A stretch of 64,000 bases of DNA, from NCBI GenBank assembly GCA_010093485.1, contig MU001504.1, positions 1,061,769 through 1,125,768 on the forward strand. The letters are read 5' to 3'. The stretch comes from Karstenula rhodostoma CBS 690.94 (lineage: Eukaryota; Ascomycota; Dothideomycetes; Pleosporales; Didymosphaeriaceae). The notes below the pieces were generated by a model that worked only from the letters and a program-made list of their open reading frames with translations, made no database searches and had not been told where the DNA came from. This document shows positions 32,201 through 41,950 of this stretch, piece by piece (position 1 is the stretch's first letter; each line of letters opens with the position of its first letter). Both the position numbers and the translations under genes were made by a program.

Positions 32201-32797
32201 AACTTTGTAGTGTTGCAATACCCCGTTTCTTTGATATAATACCCAGCTATATCTGGTTGGAGATATAAGCTCCGTGTGACTAAGAAGATCAAGCATGATT
32301 CTTCAACCTGCTAATAGATTGTTGACTCTTCGCGCGCTTTTGCAAGCCGCAGCAAAACGCTATACAGGAACTCTGTGGGGTGCCAAAACAAAAAGTCAAC
32401 CTGCTAATATCGTATGAAGAGTATGCACACCACTGACAAGATTATCATGCGATTGTGCTTGTTCTTGCGTAAATGGGAGTACCGGGTCAGGTGCTTCAAA
32501 TGTTCCCCCGCGATTGTTGACGAGTCACGTGCAAGATCTTGGCGTGGGCGGTTGACAGGTCCCACCGAAATTGCAGATCAGGCAACGTTTGGGCGCGCAG
32601 TCACCTATTCACCCTGCAAAAGTGCTATCCCACACCTACAGTACCTTTCGTTCCACTTTTTCAAGCAAAGAACAAAATCTGCACATTTTCCAGCTTCTGG
32701 CATTGCACAGCTGGGCTACCCCGCTGACGTCATTCTCGAGACTTCGCAACTGCCACCCCATAAACGCCTGTCGCGTTCCCGACTGTTTGCGGCTACA
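32201..32797. other. Intergenic, carries dispersed repeat copy B
   Basis: This is the 3' side of the membrane-protein gene and the promoter/5' untranslated region of the LanC-like gene. A short retroposon-like repeat with a target-site duplication occupies 32303-32409. An open frame upstream of the LanC start (from 32414) shows no conserved content and is treated as untranslated. Confidence 0.5.
32303..32409 (+). mobile_element. Short retroposon-like insertion with 14-bp target-site duplication (copy B)
   Basis: A 14-bp direct repeat TCAACCTGCTAATA occurs at 32303-32316 and again at 32396-32409. The 79 bp between them begin GATTGTTGACTCTTCGCGCG and end in an A-rich tail CCAAAACAAAAAG. The insert matches copy A near 10527-10600. 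A stem is possible between GCGCTTTTGC and GCAAAACGC. Long perfect duplications plus an A-rich 3' end are hallmarks of target-primed reverse transcription, so this looks like a very short SINE-like or retroposed-RNA element with no coding capacity. Confidence 0.7.
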
Positions 32798-33949
32798 ATG
32801 AGTGAGCAAGCAGCAGCAGCAGCAGAGGAGACGCCGTCAATACCACGCTACTTTCGCAACGATGCCGAGCTATCACGGCGGGAACCACACAAGCAGCTAC
32901 TAGCCTCGCTCAATCGTCTGATCACCGACTATCCTCCTCACCAGATACCTCCGGGCGGCGGCCTTTACTACGGGCCTATTTCGGTCGCTTACCTGTTCTA
33001 TGCGCTTCACAACATATACCCTGACCTGCTTCTGGACGACTATCCCATGAACACTTGGTCTGCCGCATATATCGAGCAGGCACAGGCCAACATCAAGAAG
33101 TACAAAGGGCCTTCTCCAAGCAAATGTGGCGTGAGCGACGACATAATGGCTCTGCTCGCCCTGTACGCCGTGACTGCTAAAGACCCGGATACGGTGAAGG
33201 AACTCTGCGATTTTGCGGCTGTGACGATCGAGCCGGAGGCGTCCAACGAATGGCTCTACGGCCGCGCGGGCTATCTGTACCTGCTACGACTGGTTCGTGG
33301 AGCTTTCATCGACAACAAGGAGATTACCGAGCTTATCGAGGATACCACGGACGAAGTTATTGACAATATTATGGCCAGCGCACGCCCATGGAAGTGGCAC
33401 GGCAAGGCGTATGTTGGTGCTGCCCACGGAGCTATTGGTATCATCACCCAGATTGTTCTTACCGACGCTACATGGGCACCAAAGCTGGAGGCCGAATTGG
33501 GTGCATTGCTCAGCTACCAATACGAGAGCGGCAACTTCCCCTCCTCTCTCCCACCAGGGCGGGATCGACTGGTCCAATTCTGCCACGGCGCACCTGGCGT
33601 AATTGCTTCGCTGATCTCAATCAAGAAGTACTTCCCAAAGCTCGAAGAGCGCATCGAACGTGTGGTTGCGAAAGGCAGGGAGTGCATCTGGGAGAGGGGG
33701 CTGTTGACTAAAGAGCCGTGTCTGTGCCACGGAATCAGTGGAAATGCCCTAGCGCTGGACGGAGACCGATTCGAGCATTTCCTGACCTATACTACTAGTG
33801 GCGAGATTAAGTCCATGGCTAAAGACGGCATGTTGCAGAAAGCGAATGACCCGTCTGCGCTGTGGTGCGGCGAGGCTGGTCGTGCATGGGCGTGGGCGGT
33901 TGCCGATAAGGGACTGGAGAAGAGGTTTCTGGGATACAACGATATTTGA
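32798..33949 (+). CDS. LanC-like protein (lanthionine synthetase C-like)
   Basis: Intronless, 384 aa starting MSEQAAAAAEETPSIPRYFR. Repeated GxxG helix-barrel motifs are plain: LYGRAGYLYLLRL, AHGAIGIITQI, QFCHGAPGVIASL and CLCHGISGNALAL, then WCGEAGRAWAWA. The zinc ligands of the family are the Cys of CHGAPG (about residue 261) and the Cys-His of CHGISG (about 309). Eukaryotic LanC-like proteins bind zinc and glutathione and add glutathione to dehydroamino acids in damaged proteins; no lantibiotic precursor or dehydratase is nearby, so this damage-repair type role is the likely one. The frame extends 128 codons upstream, but that part is not protein-like; the start chosen sits where family similarity begins. 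Confidence 0.9.
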   Translation: MSEQAAAAAEETPSIPRYFRNDAELSRREPHKQLLASLNRLITDYPPHQIPPGGGLYYGPISVAYLFYALHNIYPDLLLDDYPMNTWSAAYIEQAQANIKKYKGPSPSKCGVSDDIMALLALYAVTAKDPDTVKELCDFAAVTIEPEASNEWLYGRAGYLYLLRLVRGAFIDNKEITELIEDTTDEVIDNIMASARPWKWHGKAYVGAAHGAIGIITQIVLTDATWAPKLEAELGALLSYQYESGNFPSSLPPGRDRLVQFCHGAPGVIASLISIKKYFPKLEERIERVVAKGRECIWERGLLTKEPCLCHGISGNALALDGDRFEHFLTYTTSGEIKSMAKDGMLQKANDPSALWCGEAGRAWAWAVADKGLEKRFLGYNDI

Positions 33950-35054
33950 ACGCGGAGAAGGCGAATCGCAAAGCTTTCCATGGGAACACGATGTAACGAG
34001 GGCACGATGCAACGATTTTCTGTCGAAGGCGCAGCAACCATGGAGCCTGATGTATACACTGGTACGTGCAACGGCTCCATAGCGTACGGATGGCCACTGG
34101 TTGGGTCCAGCAGCCATGATTCCCACTCCCGGGCTTACGGTTACTACATTTCCTGTTCCTGTTTTCATTGAGCGTATCACCAAGCATCGAGGCAACGTTG
34201 CAAGTCAAGCAAACCTCCCGGCTCTGTCCTTTCTGACCGCCAGTCTTGTGCCGTACTGTCGAACCCTCGTGAGGTTCTAGTGACGCCTATCCCACGCGTT
34301 CCCAACGTGACGCACGTGCACCTTCCCGTTTCTGCTTGCACAGTGATCGCATTCTCGTAGACCACAATCACTGTTCTCTCTGTCTCGTCTTTAGCAAGTC
34401 ATAACGCGTCGTAGTTCGCACCCAAGGGAAAGTTTGACAGCTGGAATACGCGTAGAATTGGTTCCGGCGCGGCTACCATCGGACCACAAAGCGTGGAAGG
34501 AGCGTTGGATGTGACGAACAAGCCAGCCGGCGGGGCTTCGTCCCACAGTCACCACCAGAGGATGGCTCAGACACTCACCGATAACCTTCTCCACTCAACG
34601 CCTTGCCGCTCCCTTCGCATCTGGCGGTCAGCCTGTGGTGGCGGCTTGTTTGTTTGCTTTGTACCGACATCTGGCGCGGGCATCTCCTATATCCTCTCGC
34701 TGAACCTCACTCGTTCCTTCCGCGCATTAACGATCAGGAGTGTTCGATCGCTGTCTCGGCCGCTCGATTCTCGTCCCAACAACGTTCACCTCTTCTCCCA
34801 TCTTCGTCTGTGTGTGTCACATGTCTGGCTCCTTGCCCAGTGGCCCGTAATCAACCTCGCGAAGACGACTACTCCTTGTTCGCACCTTGAAGCACGACCG
34901 TGGTCCACCTCCTGTGACAGCACGACCATAGCCGACGAGGCATCGCACTAAGTAAGTCTTCAGGATAAGCTGATGTGGATGATTTCTGACGAAACTTGGT
35001 CCAGAAGCAGTGTCTGGTCCGTCAAACTCGTCACTGGAAGCACGCAGACGCAAC
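33950..35054. other. Intergenic, 1.1 kb, nothing recognised
   Basis: A long stretch between the LanC-like and tyrosinase genes. A 152-codon plus-strand ORF at 34493-34951 has no coding texture. CT-rich tracts near 34780-34800 suggest a promoter or 5' untranslated region of the tyrosinase gene. Confidence 0.45.
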
Positions 35055-37192
35055 ATGTGGCGGTCCATCAGTCTCCTTTTCGCAGCTGTGCTTGCTTCAT
35101 TAGCCACATGCACGCCTATTGACTCCGCTCCAGTTTCGGTGGTCAGAAACGTCGCTGCCGAGGGACATCATCTCACAACAGGGATCGGGACGCGGGACAG
35201 TGGCAGGTACCTATGGGACAGAGCCAAAGAGCGAAAGTTAACGAGTTCAGGCGGACATCCACACATCAGACGAGAGATCCGCGATCTCTATTCAAACCAT
35301 CCGGAGCAATGGGCCTTGTATCTACTGGGTCTGCTCAAGTTCCAACAAGTGGACCAAGATGACCCTCTCTCATATTACCGCATTTCAGGTTGGCACGAAT
35401 ATTCTACCGCTGTAAGCTCAGTGCTAAGATGCACGCAGGGATACATGCTCAGCCGTACGAACTCTGGCAAGATGCGCATGGCGTGCCAGGCGTTGGCGTT
35501 GGCGCTTATTGCCCTCACATGAGCCGACTGTTTGTAACTTGGCATCGACCATATCTAGCGCTGTTCGAGGTATGAAAAAAGCAGGGATCCTACGTTTGAC
35601 AGTCAATCCGCTGAAACTGAAGCAGCAAGAACTTTGGAAGCACGTCAAGTCCATTGCCGACCAAGCTCAAGTAGAACGTGAGCGGTGGGTTGCAGCCGCC
35701 GATTCATTCCGTATACCTTACTGGGACACGGCGCGAGGCGCTGCAGACGGCGGGATTCCGGGATTCCTACTGTCTCCAAGATGGCCAGTCATCGGACCCA
35801 ATGGACAACAACTCATTGACAACCCGCTTTACTGGTATCAATTTCACCCACTGAACCCAAAGGATTTCTCAAACGTTGATGTCAGTTATTCAAAAGTGTG
35901 ATTTGCGGTAAATGCTAATTGTCTTAGATCGGTCATTATAACTACACTCTGCGTTGGCCAACCACTCACAAATCAGATGCAATCCCACAGCTGAGGGATT
36001 GGCAGAGAGTGTTTACCGAGGGCTCAAAGTCCCGTCAGAACGATGTTCACTCCGCTTTTCAGTGGGATGGCTCCTTCCAAAACTTCTCTGAATCTCTAGA
36101 GAATGCGCACAGCACAATCCACCTCATTACCGGGGGTTATCCCAAGGATTCGAATGGACAGGAAATTCATGGCCACATGTACAACACAGAAAACTCAGCT
36201 TTCGACCCCATCTTCATGCTACACCATGCGTGAGTCATGATATCTCCGGGCTCGAGAAGTACCAACTAACTTCAGGTCGTAGGAACTTTGACCGCCTTCT
36301 AGCTCTATATACAGCTGCTAACCCTAACGCATGGCTTGAACCCGCAGCTGTTGGTGGCAATCGAAACTGGCCTACATTTTGGATTCCCTCGGGAGGGGCT
36401 ACCGATGCAAATACTGGACTTCCACCGTTTTGGAAGAACGAGAACGAATTCTGGACGTCTAACGATGCTCACCGCACTGATGTGTTCGGCTACGCCTACC
36501 CAGAGACTCAGTATTGGAACTTTGCGTCGGATGAAGAGTGGAGGAACAACGTCAAAGGCCTGATACAGAGTCTGTACCCGAATAGTGCTCGGGAAACCCT
36601 GGCCAATGCTGTAGCAACCGATAACACCTTGACGCATGTTGTGGATGCGGACAGCTCGTTTACGGATTGGATCATTCATACCAAAGCGTCTGCAACGGAT
36701 ATGCCGTCAACTTTCAGAGCCATGGTTTCACTTGTTGGGGACTTTTCGTCGGATGCAAGCACCGAGATCGGCATGTGGATAAGGATGCAGGTTGACGGCT
36801 CTGGCGACGGCGCTGGGAAACCCCGCCAATCTGAACGCAGAGGGAAGCGCTTCAGCACGACGGAACAGAGCCTGACCCGTGCGATCGATCTGACCTCGAG
36901 CTTGTTGGATCAGATCACAGCTGGCAAGCTGGAGAGCCTGGACCCGGAGGCGGTGTTACCATACCTCAGGGCCCGTTTGACCTGGAACGTCTATGGAGTA
37001 GGTTAAATTGAGAATATAGTATTGCCTGACACTGACTGGAGACAGGGTATTGATTCAAAGCGTCTGACGCCCGCGCAGCTAGAGACTTTCGCCGTTGAGG
37101 TCACTAGCACAAAGGTCTACATTCCCAAGGATCCTTCTCAGCCGCTCGAGTATAGCAGCGATACAACATCGTACCCCATAGGTAGGGTATGA
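35055..37192 (+). CDS. Secreted tyrosinase (type 3 copper oxidase)
   Basis: Modelled as join(35055..35388, 35439..35569, 35626..35880, 35928..36229, 36283..36997, 37046..37192), 627 aa. A signal peptide (MWRSISLLFAAVLASLATC) precedes the copper centre. CuA ligands are in GIHAQPYELW (about 114), CPHMSRLF and WHRPYLALFE; the Cys two residues before the second His is the usual thioether Cys. CuB ligands are NAHSTIH (about 300) and LHHANFDRLLALY (about 340). The FDPIFMLHHANFDR block is diagnostic. Tyrosinases hydroxylate monophenols and oxidise diphenols to quinones for melanin-type pigments. A C-terminal extension of about 280 residues follows, as in fungal latent enzymes. The start is ATG at the leader; an upstream Ser-rich frame was not used. 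Confidence 0.9.
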
Positions 37193-37825
37193 TAATGCGA
37201 TCTTTGAGTTGTCGAGATGTGGAGATGTGGAGCATTTTTGTTTCTCGACCTATTTAGTTCTGCGACATTTACAATGAGCGGGGCATACTGCTTCTCAATG
37301 CGTGTGTTGGAGGCGTTTAGATCCAATTTTGGGAGATATCCGGGGGCAAACTGGATTATGTAGCTGTAATGGCAAGGACGTAATGTGAACGAATCGTGCG
37401 CTTTTCGCAAGATGGTGCTTGCATCGCTCCACGAACGCAGTGTTCTGTTCCATTGGCCCCACTTTGCCAGCTGTGATTGGCCAGTCCTGTCAACCCTGCC
37501 GTTCTGCTGGACCAACTTCAACCGTCTCTTCCGGCCTCGGTCATACACATACATCAGCAACAGTCACAAGGGGAACATCGATTGCTTTTTTTTTTCCTTT
37601 AATCCGCCGGGCCATTTGTTCAAACCCTTGTAGTATCTCCACCGCGGCCGTGAAATACTGCTCCTCATTCACCTAGAAGCATATGATAGCATGTTACGTC
37701 CCAGGACCCTCCGAGCCACCCATCCCAAGACCACAGCATCCAGAACCCCAACACAAACCCCACCACTACTCCAAAGCCGAATTGCATCTTCTTCTCCCTG
37801 CCCCTTCCCCCACACCACTCGCACC
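37193..37825. other. Intergenic, nothing recognised
   Basis: This holds the 3' end of tyrosinase and the promoter of the methyltransferase, with CCCC/CACC-rich sequence in the last 120 bp. The open frame upstream of the methyltransferase Met looks untranslated. Confidence 0.5.
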
Positions 37826-38665
37826 ATGGCCGCCCAACCCCAGAAACCAGACTGGTCCGCCACGCAATACCTAAAATTCGCCACGGAGCGCACCCTCGCG
37901 GTGCACGACCTCATCGCCCGCGTCCGTCCCCACGTCCACACGGCGTCCCCACGCATCTACGACCTCGGCTGCGGACCCGGAAACAGCACCGCCGCGCTGC
38001 TGGCTGCGTTCCCCGGCGCGCGGACTACAGGCATGGACAGCAGCGGGGCCATGCTTTCGCGCGCCACGGCCGCCGTGCCAAAAGCGGCATTTGAGGAGGG
38101 CGACCTCGCGACCTTCGACACGCCCGCCGCGGACGTCGTCTTCAGCAACGCGGCGTTCCACTGGCTGCGCAGCGCACAGCGCATGCCCGCGCTGCAGCGG
38201 TATTTCCGCGCTCTGCGGCGCGGCGGCGTGCTCGCGGTGCAGGTGCCTGATAACTACGACGCGGCGACGCACCGTTTGATGCGGGAGGTGGCGGGCCTCC
38301 GCGGGGCGGCGTGGGCGTCGTTTTTCGAGGGTGCCAATATTGGTGATGTGGGCGATGCGCGGCGGCCGGATTTGGATCCCGTTGAGGCGCCGGGGGTCTT
38401 CTACGATGCGCTGGTGCCGTGGGCGGGGAGTGTGCATGTTTGGCGGACTGAGTATTATCATGTGTTGGAGGATGCCGGGGCGATTGTCGAGTGGGTCAAG
38501 GGGACGGGGTTGCAGCCGTATTTGCAGAGGATAGGGGATGAGGGGGCGAAGGAGGCGTTTTTGGAAGAGTATGAGAGGAGGTTGGCTGAGGCGTATCCCG
38601 AGTTGAAGGATGGGAAGGTGTTGCTTGGGTATCCGAGGTTGTTTGTTGTGGCGGTTAGGAAGTAG
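37826..38665 (+). CDS. SAM-dependent methyltransferase, trans-aconitate 2-methyltransferase type
   Basis: Intronless, 279 aa, starting MAAQPQKPDWSATQYLKFAT. Motif I is YDLGCGPGNSTAALLAAFPG (about residues 43-62), followed by GMDSSGAML and FSNAAFHWL. These and the early W-x-A-x-x-Y-x-K-F segment are typical of Tam, which methylates trans-aconitate using S-adenosylmethionine and so disposes of a spontaneous citrate-cycle by-product and aconitase inhibitor. The C-terminal RTEYYHVLEDAGAIVEWVKG also matches. The gene is GC-rich (GCG, GCC codons) compared with its neighbours. The frame continues upstream, but the chosen Met sits in an ACCATGG context. Confidence 0.88.
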   Translation: MAAQPQKPDWSATQYLKFATERTLAVHDLIARVRPHVHTASPRIYDLGCGPGNSTAALLAAFPGARTTGMDSSGAMLSRATAAVPKAAFEEGDLATFDTPAADVVFSNAAFHWLRSAQRMPALQRYFRALRRGGVLAVQVPDNYDAATHRLMREVAGLRGAAWASFFEGANIGDVGDARRPDLDPVEAPGVFYDALVPWAGSVHVWRTEYYHVLEDAGAIVEWVKGTGLQPYLQRIGDEGAKEAFLEEYERRLAEAYPELKDGKVLLGYPRLFVVAVRK

Positions 38666-38974
38666 GGTCACGATTGAGCATCGAAGGGATGGATGTGTAT
38701 CAGGAGATAAACGAGGACAAAAGGGTATAGTTATCGTATATGTTGAGTACAATATGGGTGTGTATTGAAATCGGGGTATATACTCGATAATATCCTACGA
38801 AGGCTTTGACTTCGCCACGCATGCTGTATTGGCCGATATTCCCATCTTCGGCAGACACCGGTGAGTAGGTGGCTCCTCACCTCTCAATAACGGCAATAAT
38901 GCTTACATAGTCATATTGACATCCCTAAGTCCTTCCTCAACAGACAACATCGGTGTCAACCTTTCCTAGTGCAC
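38666..38974. other. Short convergent intergenic region
   Basis: Two genes converge here (methyltransferase plus, RBR ligase minus), so it contains both 3' untranslated regions. Nothing else is visible. Confidence 0.5.
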
Positions 38975-41069
38975 CTAATCATCACGGCATCGCCGACAAA
39001 TGTCCGCGGCACAGCCCTCGCAATGGAATACCCAGCGAAGATCTGTATTGCACTCATCGCACGTTAAGTCTTCATCTTCATCTCGATAGGCGCGCACCCA
39101 GTTGTGCCTATGTTTACGGGCACGGCGATGACGACGGTTGACGACAGGTGCTGGAGGATTGACAGCAGCTGGACGGTTCACAGCAGGAGCCGGATGGTTG
39201 CCAAGAATAGCTGGAGGATCAGCGGGGCGACCGAAAAGGTTGGCAAGTGTAGCACCATCGACGACGGCTGGACGATTGACTGCTGCTGCATTCTGCTCTG
39301 CAGGTGCACCGGGCCAAACGTGTATTTGTTCCGCTGTGACACATTTGCAAGTCTTCCACTTCGCCTGACAGAGGTAGCAGAACTGATGCTTGCAACGACA
39401 CCTGAGTCTCGGTTAGTTCGTAGTGCAGAGATTGTGCTATCAATGAAGTACGACATGAACTGGTTTACACCGGATTTACGTAGGCCAGAGACCATCTCGC
39501 CAAGGGCTTGAAGAGGGGTCCCAGGTAATACGTACGTAATATGGTAGCAGCCAACTGTGAGTTCGACCATGTTCTTGCACTGCGGGCAACTTTTACACTG
39601 CTTCTTTTCCGCCAGCGTCAATAGCGCTTTGACAGCTGAGTCAGTCGGGCAGAGTCCCTCATGCTGCTTTTGCTTGCAGTTGGCGCAGGTTTTCTGAGCA
39701 CACCTCGGGCAGGTCGCCACGCCCGCTTCGGTGTTGTCCCGCTTGATCCACTTTGCGCACTCCGCCATGCTGCAATAGGTGCGATCTGGAGTTTCCAGCT
39801 CCTCTTTCTTGTCTCGGAATTGCGAAACGATATCTTCTGCCAAGAGACGCATGCAAGATGATAGCTCGAGGGGTTGGCAGCAGCGCGGTGGAAACTGATC
39901 CGAGTCCGCAATCGCATGTTCGAAAATGCTCTGAAGGCAATCCTTACAGTAAGCATGTTTGGCAGCGAGTTCCTCAGTAGGACATTGGAGCTCGAGGACA
40001 TCTGCTCCAGCAAACAACTCGAAACAGCCTGAGCATTCTATGGAGGTCTCGGATCCTTGATGCCCTTTGCCGATAGCAGAAATATTCAAGGGGCCTTTGA
40101 GGGCAGGCTCGACTGTCTCAGCATTCGCATCATCGTGCCCTTCGTCTCCGTTTTCTTCATCAGTGCTGTTAGACCCTCGGAAACTACCGGCCTTTGCTCC
40201 CCATTCTTCCCATGTCTGGGTCACAGCAACAGACATACTCTGAAACGACCAAGCAGGTGACCAAAGGGGCCATTTTATAGCCGGCTCATCAGTTTCAGCG
40301 AGCGAATTGGCTCTCCTGTTCGTTTTCTCCGCGGTTACGTCGCTCTTGTCCGTCGAATTTCGTGCCTTCTTCTCGGCTACCCATCTTCGCTTCACGCATC
40401 CTTCGGTTCTGTCTCGTAATGTTTCGCTGTCTTCCTCAGCCGGACGCTTTCTTGGGATGCCAAGAGCAGTGTCCTTCGTTGCGTTCTTTGGAGTTGCGTC
40501 ACGCCCGTCAGCCAAGCTGCAGTCTTTTGCCTGGGGCACCCATCTCCTCTTCACGCCACCTTCACTCCTGTCTCTCAACGCCTCGCTGTCTTCTTTGGCA
40601 CGGCGTTTGCGCGGATTGCCAGGGACAGCGTACCCCGTCTGCATAATTCCCAGGTCGACAGCTAACGGCACTGCGACACTGCCATTCAAAGGCTCGTCTG
40701 GGGGACGGGCCACAGGAAGAGCAGGTTGAGGAATAGGCGTCCGTCCGGCAAGCCTAGCGGCTATTGCATGATCACCTACGTAGTCATAATCAATACCCTG
40801 CACACAAAGTTCCCTAAAATTTATGATCACTCACCCTGCGCCTGCCTTTCCTCCGCCAGCAACCGCCGATGAACACTGCGCTCGCCATACTCGGTACGTA
40901 GCATTCTTATCGCCGCACACTGTCCATCAATCTCACTCCTCTTTCTGATGAGCTCATCGCGCAGGACACGGAATGCTGCTGCCTCACTGCCCGCATTGAG
41001 CGTTTCGAGCGCATCGTTGACGTCTTGGAGCTGAAGGTCGAGTGCCAGACGTGCGCTGTCCGGATCCAT
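38975..41069 (-). CDS. RBR-type E3 ubiquitin ligase (RING1-IBR-RING2) with an extra C-terminal zinc motif
   Basis: Modelled as join(38975..39401, 39536..40775, 40835..41069) on the minus strand, 633 aa. RING1 starts near residue 325 (ECSGCFELF.., HAYCKDCLQ, PPRCC). The IBR follows (TYCSMAECAKWI, ATCPRCAQKTCANCKQKQHE). RING2 (CPQCKNMVELTVGCYHITC, RCKHQFCYLC) is completed only by splicing out 39402-39535. The catalytic thioester Cys should be the one in VGCYH. RBR ligases pass ubiquitin through that Cys, a RING/HECT hybrid. The N-terminal half has an internal duplication ending VKRRWV twice. A final CDEC..CEGC..CRRC cluster is probably another zinc-binding element. Start: MDPDSARLALDLQLQDVNDA, a conserved-looking helix. 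Confidence 0.88.
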
Positions 41070-41950
41070 GACTGGGGACGCTGTGCCGAGCAGGGACGGG
41101 CAACATGCGAAAGGTGGCTTTAAATGGCGAACGACAGCGTAAAGGGGGTACAAAGACGGCGCAACGATCAAGGTGGAGGAAGATGTCGAGACAGGAATTA
41201 GTGAGTGCTGGGGAGAGGAAGTGGTGGTGGCGCCAAGACACAACACAACAGAGGGCGAGAGAAGGGAAGGAGCGACCTTGACACGGCCGATACCAGAATA
41301 GATGACAGCGACAGTGGAAAGTAAGTGTGAAGCTTGAGGAATATGCTCTTTCCCATCAGGGAGCTCCTTCCATTAACCCAACCATCGCAATTCCAGAAAT
41401 CCATCAAAACAAACTGCAGCCCTTCTGCAGCGGAGGCCATCAAGCGATTGACTTGAAGCCCATTCCCTCCACTTCCTCCACGAGACAAAGCACTCCCTTC
41501 TCTCACCAAGCCCCCACGTCCATCCACTACATGCAATGCTCAAGAATCCCACTGACCCAACGACTCAACAAGCCACCCCCGTGCCACCACGAAGTAAAAG
41601 CAACGCCTCAAAGCAAATGGCACCTGGCAGATCGCAGAAAACACATGGACTTACCCAGAAACGCCCTTTCCAAATGCCTGATACGAGGTTGTATGCTTTA
41701 CGCCCCAAGCCCTCCAACGTGCCAAACTCAACCGTTCCTGCGTTCATGAAAGCCGTGCCATGCCGTAACTGGTGATGCGACGGGACACAAGCATGTATGT
41801 GTACGGCGTGCCCGAGAAAGTGACATAAAGACCAGTTTTCCGCTCAGAGGTATCTGCGCTCGCTTGGTATCGTTTTGCGAAATAGACGGAATAAAATGAA
41901 TCGAGACCAGCACCTCTTTACTCCTATTATTGATTAATGCCGTATGTTCA
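41070..41950. other. Intergenic, nothing recognised
   Basis: This is the promoter side of the RBR gene and the 3' side of the LIM-RhoGAP gene, both on the minus strand. ORFs at 41327-41749 overlap each other in two frames and have no coding character. Confidence 0.45.

Noticed and set aside
32414..32797. 128-codon N-terminal extension of the LanC-like protein
   Set aside because: In frame but without protein-like texture; the family begins after the ATG at 32798, and repeat copy B lies immediately upstream.
34493..34951. 152-codon plus-strand ORF before tyrosinase
   Set aside because: No domain, S/T/R-rich random composition; more likely promoter or 5' leader.
37871..38752. 293-codon ORF antisense to the methyltransferase
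   Set aside because: Antisense shadow of a GC-rich gene whose sense product has clear SAM-binding motifs.
41327..41749. 140-codon ORF between the RBR and LIM-RhoGAP genes
   Set aside because: Overlaps a second ORF in another frame and has no conserved motif or codon signature.
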